Shown: positions 53,131-61,170, numbered from the stretch's first letter. The stretch: 64,000 bases of DNA from Marinobacterium rhizophilum (GCF_024397915.1 NZ_CP073347.1:310001-374000), one strand, 5' to 3'. Notes: generated from the letters alone by a model not told the origin. Numbers and translations are program-made.

Positions 53131-53906
53131 GCTGGATCCTCCTCGTTGGAGGCCGCCGGGTCGGCCGGTGTCGGGTTGTCGTCTTGCTCACCGTCGGCTG
53201 CAGACTCGCTGGTATCGGTACGCTGGAGCTTGCTCCGACGAACAATCGGCGGCGCGAAGCCCGAGCGGCGGGTCCCCTCGAGTACGTCTTGCGGTAACTC
53301 GCCGAACTTCTCCAGAGCCGCTCGTGCGGCTGCGTTGTTCGCCGCAAAGTCGTCACGGCTGCAACCGGAGTAGCGGTACTGCTGGGCCAGGGAGAACAAG
53401 CTGCGCAGGGCATGGGCACCCTCGTTGAGCCAGCGCTCGAGCGTGCTGCGGTCGATCAGTGCCGTGTGGTGAGCGAGGATTAGTTTGCGTGCCAGGTCGT
53501 CGAAGTCCGCCAGGAGGTACACCGCCGCAAAGCCGAGCTGGGCATTGACGAACAGCGGCAGCTTGACGGGTTGTACGTTCAGGTTCTCCCCCAGACTCAG
53601 TGCGGGCGGTACCGCCGCTAATGCCTGGTCGACCTGTTCGCGTAGCGCCAGCAGGGCGGCCTTGGTCTGCTCCAGCTTCTCCTCGATCCGAAGCATCCAC
53701 CAGTCGCTGTAGGGATCGTCCTGTTCCGCGCCCCGTTTCATTTTGTTCATCGCCGCGATGAAACCGTTTAGGCCGACGATCGCGGGTTTGCCTTCGGTGG
53801 CGGCGCGACCGTGCCAGATGCGTGAGGCGTGGTGGGTATGCAGCGTCAGCGACATGGCGCTGCGCAGCGCCCCGAGGTTCAGTTGCAGTGGACCCGTGTT
53901 TGCCAT
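53127..53906 (-). CDS. Integrating conjugative element protein, PFL_4669 family (TIGR03761)
   Basis: The protein has 259 residues. Family blocks: GPLQLNLGALRSAMSLTLHTHHASRIWHGRAATEGKPAIVGLNGFIAAMNKMKRGAEQDDPYSDWWMLRIEEKL and ARKLILAHHTALIDRSTLERWLNEGAHALRSLFSLAQQYRYSGCSRDDFAANNAAARAALEKFG. It is soluble and helical, of unknown activity. It is the first gene after the 37-bp palindrome array, so the array lies in its promoter region. Confidence 0.9.
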   Translation of the reverse strand: MANTGPLQLNLGALRSAMSLTLHTHHASRIWHGRAATEGKPAIVGLNGFIAAMNKMKRGAEQDDPYSDWWMLRIEEKLEQTKAALLALREQVDQALAAVPPALSLGENLNVQPVKLPLFVNAQLGFAAVYLLADFDDLARKLILAHHTALIDRSTLERWLNEGAHALRSLFSLAQQYRYSGCSRDDFAANNAAARAALEKFGELPQDVLEGTRRSGFAPPIVRRSKLQRTDTSESAADGEQDDNPTPADPAASNEEDPA

Positions 53907-54025
53907 GGTGATGACCCGCTGTTGAGTAACGAGTCGCCAGCATCACCCTCAAGCGGAAGGCTGTCAGTCGATTAATGGAACCCGGGGCATCCCCGGATTG
54001 ATTGGCTGTGGTGCAGGCGAGCGCG

Positions 54026-54412
54026 CTATCCCCCGGGGATAGGTCTCCGCCGAATTCCCGAGCTATCCCCTGGGGATAGGGTCCAGCCGAACCCGCGAGT
54101 TATCCCCCGGGGATAGGGCTCTGCCGAACCCGCGAGCTATCCCCTGGGGATAGGACCGAGCCGAACTCGCGAGCTATCCCCCGGGGATAGGGCTCAGCCG
54201 AACTCGCGAGCTATCCCCCGGGGATAGGTCCCAGCCGAATTCACGGGCTATCCCCTGGGGATAGGGTCCAGCCGAACCCGCAAGTTATCTCCCGGGGATA
54301 GGGCCCTGCCGAACCCGCGAGCTATCCCCCGGGGATAGGTCCCGACCGAACTCGCGAGCTATCCCCCGGGGATAGGACCGAGCCGAATTTGCGAGCTATC
54401 TCCTGGGGATAG
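54026..54412. repeat. Array of 11 palindromes CTATCCCC(C/T)GGGGATAG with 37-bp period
   Basis: Eleven copies of the 17-bp dyad start at 54026 and then every 37 bp, the last at 54396-54412 (370 bp for ten steps, no slippage). The central base alternates between C and T; copies 8 and 11 have CTCC for CCCC. The 20-bp spacers are also conserved around GCCGAA-YYCGCGAG, so the whole 37-bp unit is repeated. It lies between the STY4528 replication-type gene and the PFL_4669/inrR/ssb operon. It could be an iteron-type origin, a partition site for ParB, or an operator array. The rest of 53907-54468 holds only a CCGGGGCATCCCCGG dyad (about 53982). Confidence 0.9.
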
Positions 54413-54468
54413 CGTCAGCGAGTGCCACTGATGGCTACGGCCACGCCTTTGGCGCTCTGGTTACCGCT

Positions 54469-55713
54469 CTAGCTGTTGCGCAAGAACTCGCGCAGCTTCG
54501 CCAAATGCGCCTGGGCGACTTCAGGGGAAGCGACCTTCGGTTTGGGCGAAGAGGGCGTTGATGCTGCTGGCGGTGGCCGTGGCGATGGTGACGCCGGATG
54601 TTCTGGTGGTGGCGTTGCAGGGGGCGAGGCGGCCACAGCCTGGCCGAGCCAGACGTTGAACTCGCCGTGAAGGGCACGCTGGATGATGCCGAACAGGTAG
54701 CCCGCGGGGTTGCGGACGCTGTCCGTCAGGCAGCGGGCGTCCCATTCGTCGAGCACGGCCTGCTGCAGTGTCGTGTCCAGCTGTTGCAACGCGACCAGGG
54801 CGCCCGCCTGCTGCTCGTGTTTCAGGTGCTGGAAGCGCTCCGGCAGCTGCAGCCCCTCGTGCGCACGCGCGCGCGGTATACGTATTTTATTAATACTAAT
54901 ACTTACTGTACGGTCCTTCTTCGGATTCCGAAGAGCGCCGTCAGACGGGGCTTTCGCCCCTGGTTCGGATTCCGAAGTGAGGCGTTCCTGATTCCGAAGA
55001 AGGGCACTCTGATTCCGAAGAAGGGCTTTCGAGCCTTCTTCGGAATCAGGCATCGCTTCGTCCTGGTGCTGGCGCATCATGTCCTGGTCGTGATCCGTCA
55101 GGCGTTGCATCAGCACCTGCAGGCGGGTCGGCAAGGTACGGTGACTGAGCAGCGGATCGTCGGCGATCTCGTTCAGCGTGTTCAGGGCGACGGTCCGCAC
55201 CGCTTTGGCGGCGTGATTGAGTGCCTGACTTACCAGCTCGAGGTAGTCCGCATCGAGCTGTATCGCCTCGAACGGTGTCAGGGGCTCGTCATGCAGCACA
55301 TAGACATTGCCGAGGATGCGCCCCGTTTTCGGGTCGCGGCGTCGACGCACCAGGCTGAGCCAGCGCGTCAATCGCAGTTGGGTGAGGGCACGGGCCACGG
55401 TCTCATGGGAGGCACGGGCGCCGCAGGGCATCGAGGCCAGAAAGGGACTCAACTGTGAGTAAGTGGGCAGGGCAGTAACGCCTTGATCGTTGAGCAGCAG
55501 GCGGAATACCTGCCAGGCGTTGCGCTCGAGCGGCGTCAGGCGTGTATCGAGAAACAGCGCGCGGGGCACGCTCTCATGGCGATTGCCGCTGTAGAGCAGG
55601 CCGTCGCCGGGCGCGCTGGCGTATTGTGTCGGTGTGAGCTTTTGCAGAACGTCGTCAAAGAGATCGGATAGCGGGGCGGGTCCTGCGCGCCGGGAAGGGT
55701 CATCCGCCGCCAT
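54469..55713 (-). CDS. STY4528 family pathogenicity-island/ICE replication protein
   Basis: The protein has 414 residues. The N-terminal half resembles a winged-helix replication initiator: TRLTPLERNAWQVFRLLLNDQGVTALPTYSQLSPFLASMP, ASHETVARALTQLRLTRWLSLVRRRRDPKTGRILGNVYVLHDEPL. A repeat-coded linker with two LLRNQ and one ALRNP copies follows, then a C-terminal helical part (AVLDEWDARCLTDSVRNPAGYLFGIIQRA) and a Pro/Ser tail. DNA in the linker carries a repeated ATTCCGAA element (54919-55049). It is likely to act at the adjacent palindrome array. Confidence 0.87.
   Translation of the reverse strand: MAADDPSRRAGPAPLSDLFDDVLQKLTPTQYASAPGDGLLYSGNRHESVPRALFLDTRLTPLERNAWQVFRLLLNDQGVTALPTYSQLSPFLASMPCGARASHETVARALTQLRLTRWLSLVRRRRDPKTGRILGNVYVLHDEPLTPFEAIQLDADYLELVSQALNHAAKAVRTVALNTLNEIADDPLLSHRTLPTRLQVLMQRLTDHDQDMMRQHQDEAMPDSEEGSKALLRNQSALLRNQERLTSESEPGAKAPSDGALRNPKKDRTVSISINKIRIPRARAHEGLQLPERFQHLKHEQQAGALVALQQLDTTLQQAVLDEWDARCLTDSVRNPAGYLFGIIQRALHGEFNVWLGQAVAASPPATPPPEHPASPSPRPPPAASTPSSPKPKVASPEVAQAHLAKLREFLRNS
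54919..55049. repeat. Five copies of a TTCGGAATC-type element inside the STY4528 gene
   Basis: Two near-palindromes TTCGGATTCCGAA (54920-54932 and about 54965-54977), two copies of CTGATTCCGAAGAAGG (from about 54988 and 55009) and one inverted copy CCTTCTTCGGAATCAG (about 55034-55049) lie within 131 bp. They encode the LLRNQ-type repeat in the protein linker. They could be a binding site within the gene, or just a coding repeat. Confidence 0.6.
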
Positions 55714-55716
55714 GGC

Positions 55717-56277
55717 CTAGCCCAAGTCCTGGTCAACCCAGTTCCGTATCGCGGCCCAGACGACCGACAGGGGCAGTGCCATGCTTTCAGACAGATCCAT
55801 GGCCACCTCCAGCAAGGAGGCGTCATCGTCGAGACTGACGTTCCTTTCTGTGGTGAGCCGCTTCCACTGCTGCCACAGCGCCGTATCCTGAGCTTCGTCG
55901 AGCACCGGGTGACGGCCCTTGCGTTTCGGCAGCCCGAGTACGTCGCGCCGCAGGGCGATTTCCTGGTGGGTCAGACCGTAAAACCGGCTCACCATGTCGG
56001 TGCTGGCACCGAGGCGCAACATCCGGTCCACCCTGGCGATTTCCCGCTCCACGTCCTGCGCCTGGCTCAACAACCGCTTGAGCACGTCCCGGTTGATGGA
56101 CACCGAGCACCAGGATACCGTCGCGTTGACGAGCACACTGACCAGGGCCGGATGCTTCAGCGCATCCAGCTCCTCGTCACCGAAGCCCATGGCCTTGCAG
56201 CGACGAAGCTGACCATTGCGCAGATCATGGAGTGCCTGGGCGATCACGGCCTGGTTGAGCGGGTGTGGTGATGACAT
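55717..56277 (-). CDS. DUF2857 family protein, BisC/FlhC-like regulator position
   Basis: The protein has 186 residues. The central part INRDVLKRLLSQAQDVEREIARVDRMLRLGASTDMVSRFYGLTHQEIALRRDVLGLPKRKGRHP resembles the FlhC pattern of a regulator that pairs with an FlhD-like partner. In ICEclc a gene in this place directly after parB acts with it as the transfer-competence activator BisDC. Equivalence is inferred from order and this similarity. It follows parB by 24 bp and precedes STY4528 by 3 bp. Confidence 0.75.
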   Translation of the reverse strand: MSSPHPLNQAVIAQALHDLRNGQLRRCKAMGFGDEELDALKHPALVSVLVNATVSWCSVSINRDVLKRLLSQAQDVEREIARVDRMLRLGASTDMVSRFYGLTHQEIALRRDVLGLPKRKGRHPVLDEAQDTALWQQWKRLTTERNVSLDDDASLLEVAMDLSESMALPLSVVWAAIRNWVDQDLG

Positions 56278-56301
56278 CTTGGCCTCCCTGGCTTAGCAGC
56301 C

Positions 56302-57951
56302 TCAATCAACGCGATCGGCCTCAAGGTCGAACAGCCGTCGGGCCAGGCGCAGGAGGCGGAACAGCTTGACCAGCGCCGTGTCGCTCAATCGCTGGTCCGG
56401 ATTACCCCGGCCGAAGAGCAGGTTGGCCAAGTGGTCGGATAGCAGCCCAGGGTCCAGGCCCTTGGTCGTGGCGTCTTCGCCGCTGAGGGATACCAGCAGA
56501 GCCAGCGCAGTGCGGGCGAACGGCGGTAATGCCTGCAGACGTTCATCAGGCAGCGTCACACAGCTAAAGCCGATGCCGTCATCAATCGGTTCGATGTGGT
56601 CGTCGATGGCGGCTTCATCGGCAATCTCGCGCGCGAACTGGGTGATATGCAGCCGCAGGCGTTCCGGTTCATCAAGGCTGGGCTCGATGTACCAGACATC
56701 GGAAATCGGATACAAACCACCGGCCTGGACGGGGATTGCCTGCAGCACCCTGGCGTCAAACTCGGCCGGTGCCTCATCACCCATCTGTTCGGCCATCAGC
56801 TGCTGGATGGCCCGCAGGCGTTCGGTGGTGGGCGCTTGAGAGACGATGTGGTTTTGCAGACGGCTGTCCGCCGGCGCTAACGCCACGTCATCATTTCCTG
56901 CAACGGCCGGTTCGGCACCGCCGTCCTGCGGGATGAGGGTTGTCGGCTGCTGGCGTGGCGGTTGATTCGACTGCCCTGGCGCCGCCCTGGACTGTTCGGT
57001 TCCATGGGGTGGTGTCGTGGTTGAGGGCGTGGATGTACCCGGCGCAGGTTCGCTGCTCAACACGCGCTGCCGGTTTTCGCTCTCACTCAGCTCCAGACTC
57101 AGGGTGTCGTAGTCGACATCCAGGATCTCGGCCATCTGACCGATCAGCTCGTCCAGTGCCCGCTCTGCGGAGAAAGCTTCCGGTGCGGCATCGAACTGAG
57201 CCAGCGTATCCTGAAAGAACGATTGAAAATCGGTCAGCGCGTCACGCGCGGTCGCATGGCCTGCCCAGACCCGTTCACAGGCGTTACGCATCACGGCGAG
57301 CCGCTCGACCTGATGCCGGCCCAGCCCGCCGTAGAGGAGATTGGGAATCGCCGGCAGCAGAAAGTGCACGGCATCGAGCATGCGGCTGATATGCGATTGC
57401 GGCAAGGGGTAGCCATCGGCTTTCAGGCGTCTAGCCAATTCGGACTGGGACAGCGCTTCACCGCTTTCTTGCTCATAAAACTCGCGGGCTTTTTCTACGC
57501 CGAGCGCCCGCTCGATGAAGGTCAGGCCGCCGCGCAGTTCGTTTTCGGCCAGGTGGCCTGTCAAGGCGACGATCTCGCCACGTTCCGGCCAGGGCCGGAA
57601 TTGGCAGGCGATGCGGAAGAAACGTTCCTCTTTGGTTTCCGCCCAAAGCTCGCGCAGGATTGCCAGCCGGGTATTGCCACCGTTGCGGACAATGAAATGC
57701 TCGTCGCCGGGGCGTCGGGTAATCGCCGGCGGTGCATCCAGCCCCCGTTCCCGGATTGAGGCCTTGATATCGTCGTACGCCCGATTACGTTTGAGGCGCG
57801 GATCATGGTCGTACGGGCGCAACTGGTCCAGCGTCACCACCATGGGCGTGTCGGCGATCGGATCACTCAAGGCGGTGGCAGAGGGGCCCTTGCGCTCGAA
57901 CCCGTTGGCCAGCAGCTCCGTCGCCATGTGCTCGGGTGTCAGCTCAGCCAT
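56302..57951 (-). CDS. parB: ParB family protein of PFGI-1-class ICEs (TIGR03764; BisD equivalent)
   Basis: The protein has 549 residues from ATG 57949-57951 (GGAGAG upstream). The ParB/Srx-like domain is at about residues 35-110: VVTLDQLRPYDHDPRLKRNRAYDDIKASIRERGLDAPPAI, then FIVRNGGNTRLAILREL. The HTH region is QSELARRLKADGYPLPQSHISRMLDAVHFLLP. A Pro/Ser/Thr/Gln linker at about 310-370 leads to a C-terminal domain, which in ICEclc contributes the FlhD-like part of BisD (recalled, not verified). It may bind DNA for partition, activate transfer genes, or both. Confidence 0.9.
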   Translation of the reverse strand: MAELTPEHMATELLANGFERKGPSATALSDPIADTPMVVTLDQLRPYDHDPRLKRNRAYDDIKASIRERGLDAPPAITRRPGDEHFIVRNGGNTRLAILRELWAETKEERFFRIACQFRPWPERGEIVALTGHLAENELRGGLTFIERALGVEKAREFYEQESGEALSQSELARRLKADGYPLPQSHISRMLDAVHFLLPAIPNLLYGGLGRHQVERLAVMRNACERVWAGHATARDALTDFQSFFQDTLAQFDAAPEAFSAERALDELIGQMAEILDVDYDTLSLELSESENRQRVLSSEPAPGTSTPSTTTPPHGTEQSRAAPGQSNQPPRQQPTTLIPQDGGAEPAVAGNDDVALAPADSRLQNHIVSQAPTTERLRAIQQLMAEQMGDEAPAEFDARVLQAIPVQAGGLYPISDVWYIEPSLDEPERLRLHITQFAREIADEAAIDDHIEPIDDGIGFSCVTLPDERLQALPPFARTALALLVSLSGEDATTKGLDPGLLSDHLANLLFGRGNPDQRLSDTALVKLFRLLRLARRLFDLEADRVD

Positions 57952-58195
57952 GACCACTCTCCTTTGTATTGCCATCCGCGGCCTGCCGGGTAGCACGGCG
58001 TAGCTGGGCACGGGCGTTCAAGCCCGCGCGGTGATCGCTGGCGGTTGAGCTGGTGTAGATCGAGGCGTGGCCCGGTTTGCTGAATTTCAGATGGCCGCCC
58101 GGTGTGCGTTTGACGTGCCAGCCCTCGCTCAGAGCAAATTCTATCAGCGCACGCAGCCGTTTATGGCCGCGCGTCAGTTCATAGGCACGGGCCAT
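57944..58195 (-). CDS. Small HicA-like protein between parA and parB (shi position)
   Basis: The protein has 83 residues from ATG 58193-58195 (GGAG 8 nt upstream). It overlaps parA by 17 nt and parB by 8 nt, so all three are one operon. The stretch ELTRGHKRLRALIEFALSEGWHVKRTPGGHLKFSKPGHASIYTSST has the pattern of the HicA double-strand-RNA-binding fold (helix, then VKRTxGGHLKF with the His at the catalytic place). No HicB antitoxin gene is adjacent. The ICEclc gene called shi has this position. Confidence 0.7.
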   Translation of the reverse strand: MARAYELTRGHKRLRALIEFALSEGWHVKRTPGGHLKFSKPGHASIYTSSTASDHRAGLNARAQLRRATRQAADGNTKESGHG

Positions 58196-59057
58196 TCTCG
58201 TCACTCCGTGTCTCGCCATTCGTCCTGGACCGGCCGGTCACACTTGCGAACTTGTCGCGCCAGGCGGGGAACAGCTCGCAGGCCAGTGCGCGCATGGTAT
58301 CGAGTGCGGCCGGCGCCACGCGGCCCGTGGGCGCGCGATACTCAAAGCGGTGTACCGGTAACCGCCGGGTTGATGCACGGGGGTAGGTTTCAATGGCCGG
58401 GACGATGGTCGTCAGAACCTGCATACTGCCGTGTTCCTGGAACAGGTGTCGCAGTGACTGGTGGATCAGCTTTGCATTGGTTGAAACGGGGTGCACCCGG
58501 TTGATAAGCAGCTGCAGAGGTGGCGGCTCGATGCCCAGATGACGATAGGGGGTGATGTCGTTGATCAGCTGCAGTGTACCGCGGCGCAGCTCGCGCGCTG
58601 CCAGAATCTCCGGCGTGACCGGCGACAATGCCATATTGGAGGCCAGTACCGCCATTTCCAGGAGCACGCTGCGCGCGCCCTGGGTGTCGATCAGTACCAG
58701 GTCATAGTGCGACGCCAGCATGGGTAACAGATGGCGCAACCGCAGGCGTCCATCCGGAGCATGCAGCAACAGCGTGTTCAGGTCGCCTCTGTCGTCGTTG
58801 GACAGCACCAGGTCCAGGCCCGCGATGGCTGTTCGGGACACCAATTGGTCAATGCGATGCTCGTTAAACGCCAGGAACTCGTAAATTCCGCCCGGGGCGC
58901 GGTGGACCAGTTCGTAATAGGACGACAGCGTGGGCTGCACGTCCAGATCGAGCAGCAGCACGCGCAGGCCAGCATCGGCGGCGAGACCACCCAGATTAGC
59001 GGCGGTGGTGGTTTTACCGACGCCGCCTTTGGTCGAGATAATGGATACCACCTGCAT
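58179..59057 (-). CDS. parA: ParA/Soj family partition ATPase
   Basis: The protein has 292 residues. The deviant Walker A is STKGGVGKTTTAANLGG at residues 8-24, with the signature Lys; VLLLDLDVQPTLSSYY and DLVLIDTQGARSVLLEMAVLASNMALSPV are the A' and B motifs. Soj homologues mark the attR end of PAPI-1, PAGI-2 and ICEclc-type elements and stabilise the excised circle. It lies 45 bp after alpA in the operon. Confidence 0.94.
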   Translation of the reverse strand: MQVVSIISTKGGVGKTTTAANLGGLAADAGLRVLLLDLDVQPTLSSYYELVHRAPGGIYEFLAFNEHRIDQLVSRTAIAGLDLVLSNDDRGDLNTLLLHAPDGRLRLRHLLPMLASHYDLVLIDTQGARSVLLEMAVLASNMALSPVTPEILAARELRRGTLQLINDITPYRHLGIEPPPLQLLINRVHPVSTNAKLIHQSLRHLFQEHGSMQVLTTIVPAIETYPRASTRRLPVHRFEYRAPTGRVAPAALDTMRALACELFPAWRDKFASVTGRSRTNGETRSDENGPCL

Positions 59058-59101
59058 GGGGCGCTCCTTGGAAGTAGCAGAGAAGTCCAGGGGGGGGCGA
59101 A

Positions 59102-59314
59102 TCAGGCCCGGTCATTGAGTCGATCGGCAATCCATTGCTCGATCTCGGCCGAATCCCAGCCGACCGCGCGCACGCCGATACGGATTGCCTGGGGGAACTC
59201 GCCTTTTTTCATCAGGTTATAAATGTGCGCGCGCTTGAACCCGGTTTTGGTTTCCACCTCATCACGTCGCAGGATGCGACGTTCGCCAGGCGGAAATAGG
59301 GAAGTCTGAGACAT
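59102..59314 (-). CDS. alpA: AlpA family transcriptional regulator
   Basis: The protein has 70 residues from ATG 59312-59314 (AAGGAG upstream). It is a complete MerR-like helix-turn-helix of the AlpA/Phage_AlpA type: ILRRDEVETKTGFKRAHIYNLMKKGEFPQAIRIGVRAVGWDSAEIEQWI. It is the first gene of the regulatory operon alpA-parA-small gene-parB-bisC, the operon whose promoter is turned on by BisR in ICEclc. The intergenic region before it holds a TTGCA dyad (59389-59415). Confidence 0.9.
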   Translation of the reverse strand: MSQTSLFPPGERRILRRDEVETKTGFKRAHIYNLMKKGEFPQAIRIGVRAVGWDSAEIEQWIADRLNDRA

Positions 59315-59388
59315 GAGGGGCACTCCTTAACGCTCAGCAGCGTTTGTTGGCGTGACCCTCATTAAATAGACGTGGATACTGAAGTACA

Positions 59389-59415
59389 TTGCAAATGCAA
59401 TTTGAGGGATTGCAA
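59389..59415. promoter_or_regulatory. Candidate operator upstream of alpA (TTGCA half-sites)
   Basis: TTGCAAATGCAA (59389-59400) is a dyad with TTGCA/TGCAA arms; a third TTGCAA follows at 59410-59415, 21 bp from the first. It lies about 75-100 bp before alpA, in the only gap of this block, and is a candidate BisR or AlpA site. Confidence 0.35.
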
Positions 59416-59432
59416 CTACAAGCTGGCATTAT

Positions 59433-60179
59433 TCAGGAAATTGCGCTGCGGATTTTTCGCCGGGCGCTGGCAAACTTGCCGTTCAAGGTACGCTCGGTAA
59501 TTCCCATGATGCCACTGTGATTAGCGATCAGTGCGCTGACGATGGCTTCCTGCGTTTTAAAACTGGAATAAGGCACACCCGAGGGGGAGTGGCCTAGCAT
59601 CAATTCGAGAAGACTGCCGATAATGTGCAGATAAGTGCTCTCGGCGCGATCGCTAAGAGGGCATTGGTTGGGTGCTGAAACGGTTTCGCGTTGCCTCGAT
59701 AATGAATCATACAGCTCCTGGATACTGCGCAGATCGCGGCGGCAATGTTCAAGTTGTACTCTTAAAGCCTGGCGTTCAATCAGCATGGCGTGCCCTGTCT
59801 CCAGGGTGATGGCAGGGTGGACGAGTCGTTCTCGGCGACTGAACAAAAAGCGCGGGCGCTGCTCTGGGTAGTGATCTCGCATCCAGCGTTTGAGGTCAAT
59901 ATGACGGATCGTCAGGTCGGGCGAATCCCACAACGCCGGGTCGTTCAGCGTGATACCGTCGCGACCGTAAGGCAGCTCGCCATTTACAATGGCGTCGTAG
60001 ATTCTATCCGTACAGAGGCGTAACTCGCCCCATCGTGGGCAGTCGAGCCTCTCTGGTAGGTGCCTGGATGGCGTCATTTCCGGCAAAATATTGTGCTGGT
60101 ACTTTAATAGTCCTGCCCAGCGAATAGCCGCTTCGATGGGGCGATAGAATATCTGCGATAGTGAGTTGCTTCCGTGCAT
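59433..60179 (-). CDS. BisR-like ICE regulator candidate (hypothetical protein)
   Basis: The protein has 248 residues (AAGGAGGTGG directly before the ATG, a very strong ribosome site). The N-terminal half has LERLDCPRWGELRLCTDRIYDAIVNGELPYG, then ITLNDPALWDSPDLTIRHIDLKRWMRDHYPEQRP. The C-terminal third is YLHIIGSLLELMLGHSPSGVPYSSFKTQEAIVSALIANHSGIMGITERTLNGKFASARRKI, which looks like a helical DNA-binding domain. It is the last gene before attR, immediately distal to alpA. This is the place of bisR, the initiator of the ICEclc competence switch. Homology is judged from position and size only. Confidence 0.6.
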   Translation of the reverse strand: MHGSNSLSQIFYRPIEAAIRWAGLLKYQHNILPEMTPSRHLPERLDCPRWGELRLCTDRIYDAIVNGELPYGRDGITLNDPALWDSPDLTIRHIDLKRWMRDHYPEQRPRFLFSRRERLVHPAITLETGHAMLIERQALRVQLEHCRRDLRSIQELYDSLSRQRETVSAPNQCPLSDRAESTYLHIIGSLLELMLGHSPSGVPYSSFKTQEAIVSALIANHSGIMGITERTLNGKFASARRKIRSAIS

Positions 60180-60187
60180 ATGTCCAC

Positions 60188-60245
60188 CTCCTTGGTGTGA
60201 CTTGAAGTAACGAGTTTTAAATCGAGATTTATCTCCTTGGTGTAA
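60188..60245. repeat. Direct repeat CTCCTTGGTGT in the leader of the BisR-like gene
   Basis: CTCCTTGGTGTGA (60188-60200) and CTCCTTGGTGTAA (60233-60245) repeat at 45-bp spacing. The first overlaps the ribosome site of the BisR-like gene. The stretch 60246-60664 is strongly A+T-rich and shows no gene. Confidence 0.5.
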
Positions 60246-60664
60246 AGGGGGATGAGGCTGTTGAATTCAACGTTAAATTGGGAATGTTACATTTTTATGT
60301 GTTCGGCTATTCGAGCCTGAATCGGAATAATTCGAAATAGATTCGGAAAATTCTGCATGTTCGAGCGCTTATCCGTTAACGGCCATTTTGGCTTTTATTG
60401 CTGAAGTCTTGAAGAGTTAAAACTAGTGTTTTAAATGATGGTTTTAATGTAATTCTGGATTTTTTATAACTCTTTTCTAGTGTTGTGGTGTCTGTTATTT
60501 TTTGGTGGGGTTTAGATGTTCTACGAGATTGTTTAGAGTTGCGCATTAAACAAGCGTATAAAAATTTTATAATTTCTGTAATCAGTGCTTTAGAAAGGTT
60601 TGATCAACTCTGGCTCTTGCGACAACCGAGTCTATCGACTGTATCCAGGACGCTCGGTAGGAGC

Positions 60665-60892
60665 AGCACTAACATACCTCGCCATCGTCCCAAAGCTGCT
60701 GAACCCAGCGACGTAGCGCTGTGCTGCCCACAGCTAGTGAGCGACAGATGTCAGTAAAGGAGTACTCTTGATCCAGAACAAGACAGATGCCTCGTGCTTG
60801 AACTCAGCTGAAAACGATCGACGTTGTCTTGTCATAGAACACCTCATCTGCGGTGGTGACTGTACCGTCTAAATCAGTGTCCGGAATCAGTG
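60665..60892 (-). mobile_element. IS3-family remnant (orfA 5' part and left end)
   Basis: From ATG 60833-60835 the minus strand reads MTRQRRSFSAEFKHEAS, then after a frameshift LVLDQEYSFTDICRSLAVGSTALRRWVQQLW, the OrfA start of an IS3-family element. The upstream bases GATTCCGGACACTGATTTAGA (near 60860-60885) look like the terminal repeat region. OrfB is missing, so it is a dead fragment. Confidence 0.75.
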
Positions 60893-61141
60893 AACCACTA
60901 CAGAATTACCGCCAGGAAGAACTTTCCGTCACCTCGACTGCTAAATCACACATTGAATTGGCGAGGGCAGGGCAGGGCAGGTGCCTCAGCCGCTGATCTT
61001 GGTCGAGAAGGTCGCGATTGGTTGCCCACTGTGCTGCGTGGTCGAGGTCGAACTTTCCGAAACCGCTTCGCTTGCGCTGTCAGTTAGGGGGCTCAATGGT
61101 GACCTTGATGGATCGGCGTAGATTTTGTTGGATTCGTCTAT

Positions 61142-61170
61142 TTGACGGGTCCAAAAAACAAGGCTAATAT
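61142..61170 (+). promoter_or_regulatory. Candidate outward promoter Pcirc at the attR end
   Basis: TTGACG (61142-61147) and TAATAT (61165-61170) are separated by exactly 17 nt, a near-consensus sigma-70 promoter. It points toward attR, which begins 69 bp after the -10. In ICEclc a promoter at this end drives the integrase gene once the element is circular. In the integrated form it would read into the host terminator at 61299-61323. Confidence 0.55.

Noticed and set aside
54026..54412. A regularly spaced palindromic repeat array that could be taken for CRISPR
   Set aside because: The 20-bp spacers are themselves conserved from unit to unit and no cas genes lie nearby, so it is a tandem repeat of a 37-bp unit.
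60890..61087. A 65-codon plus-strand frame near the element end
   Set aside because: No ribosome site and no recognisable protein pattern; it lies between an IS3 remnant and the candidate Pcirc.
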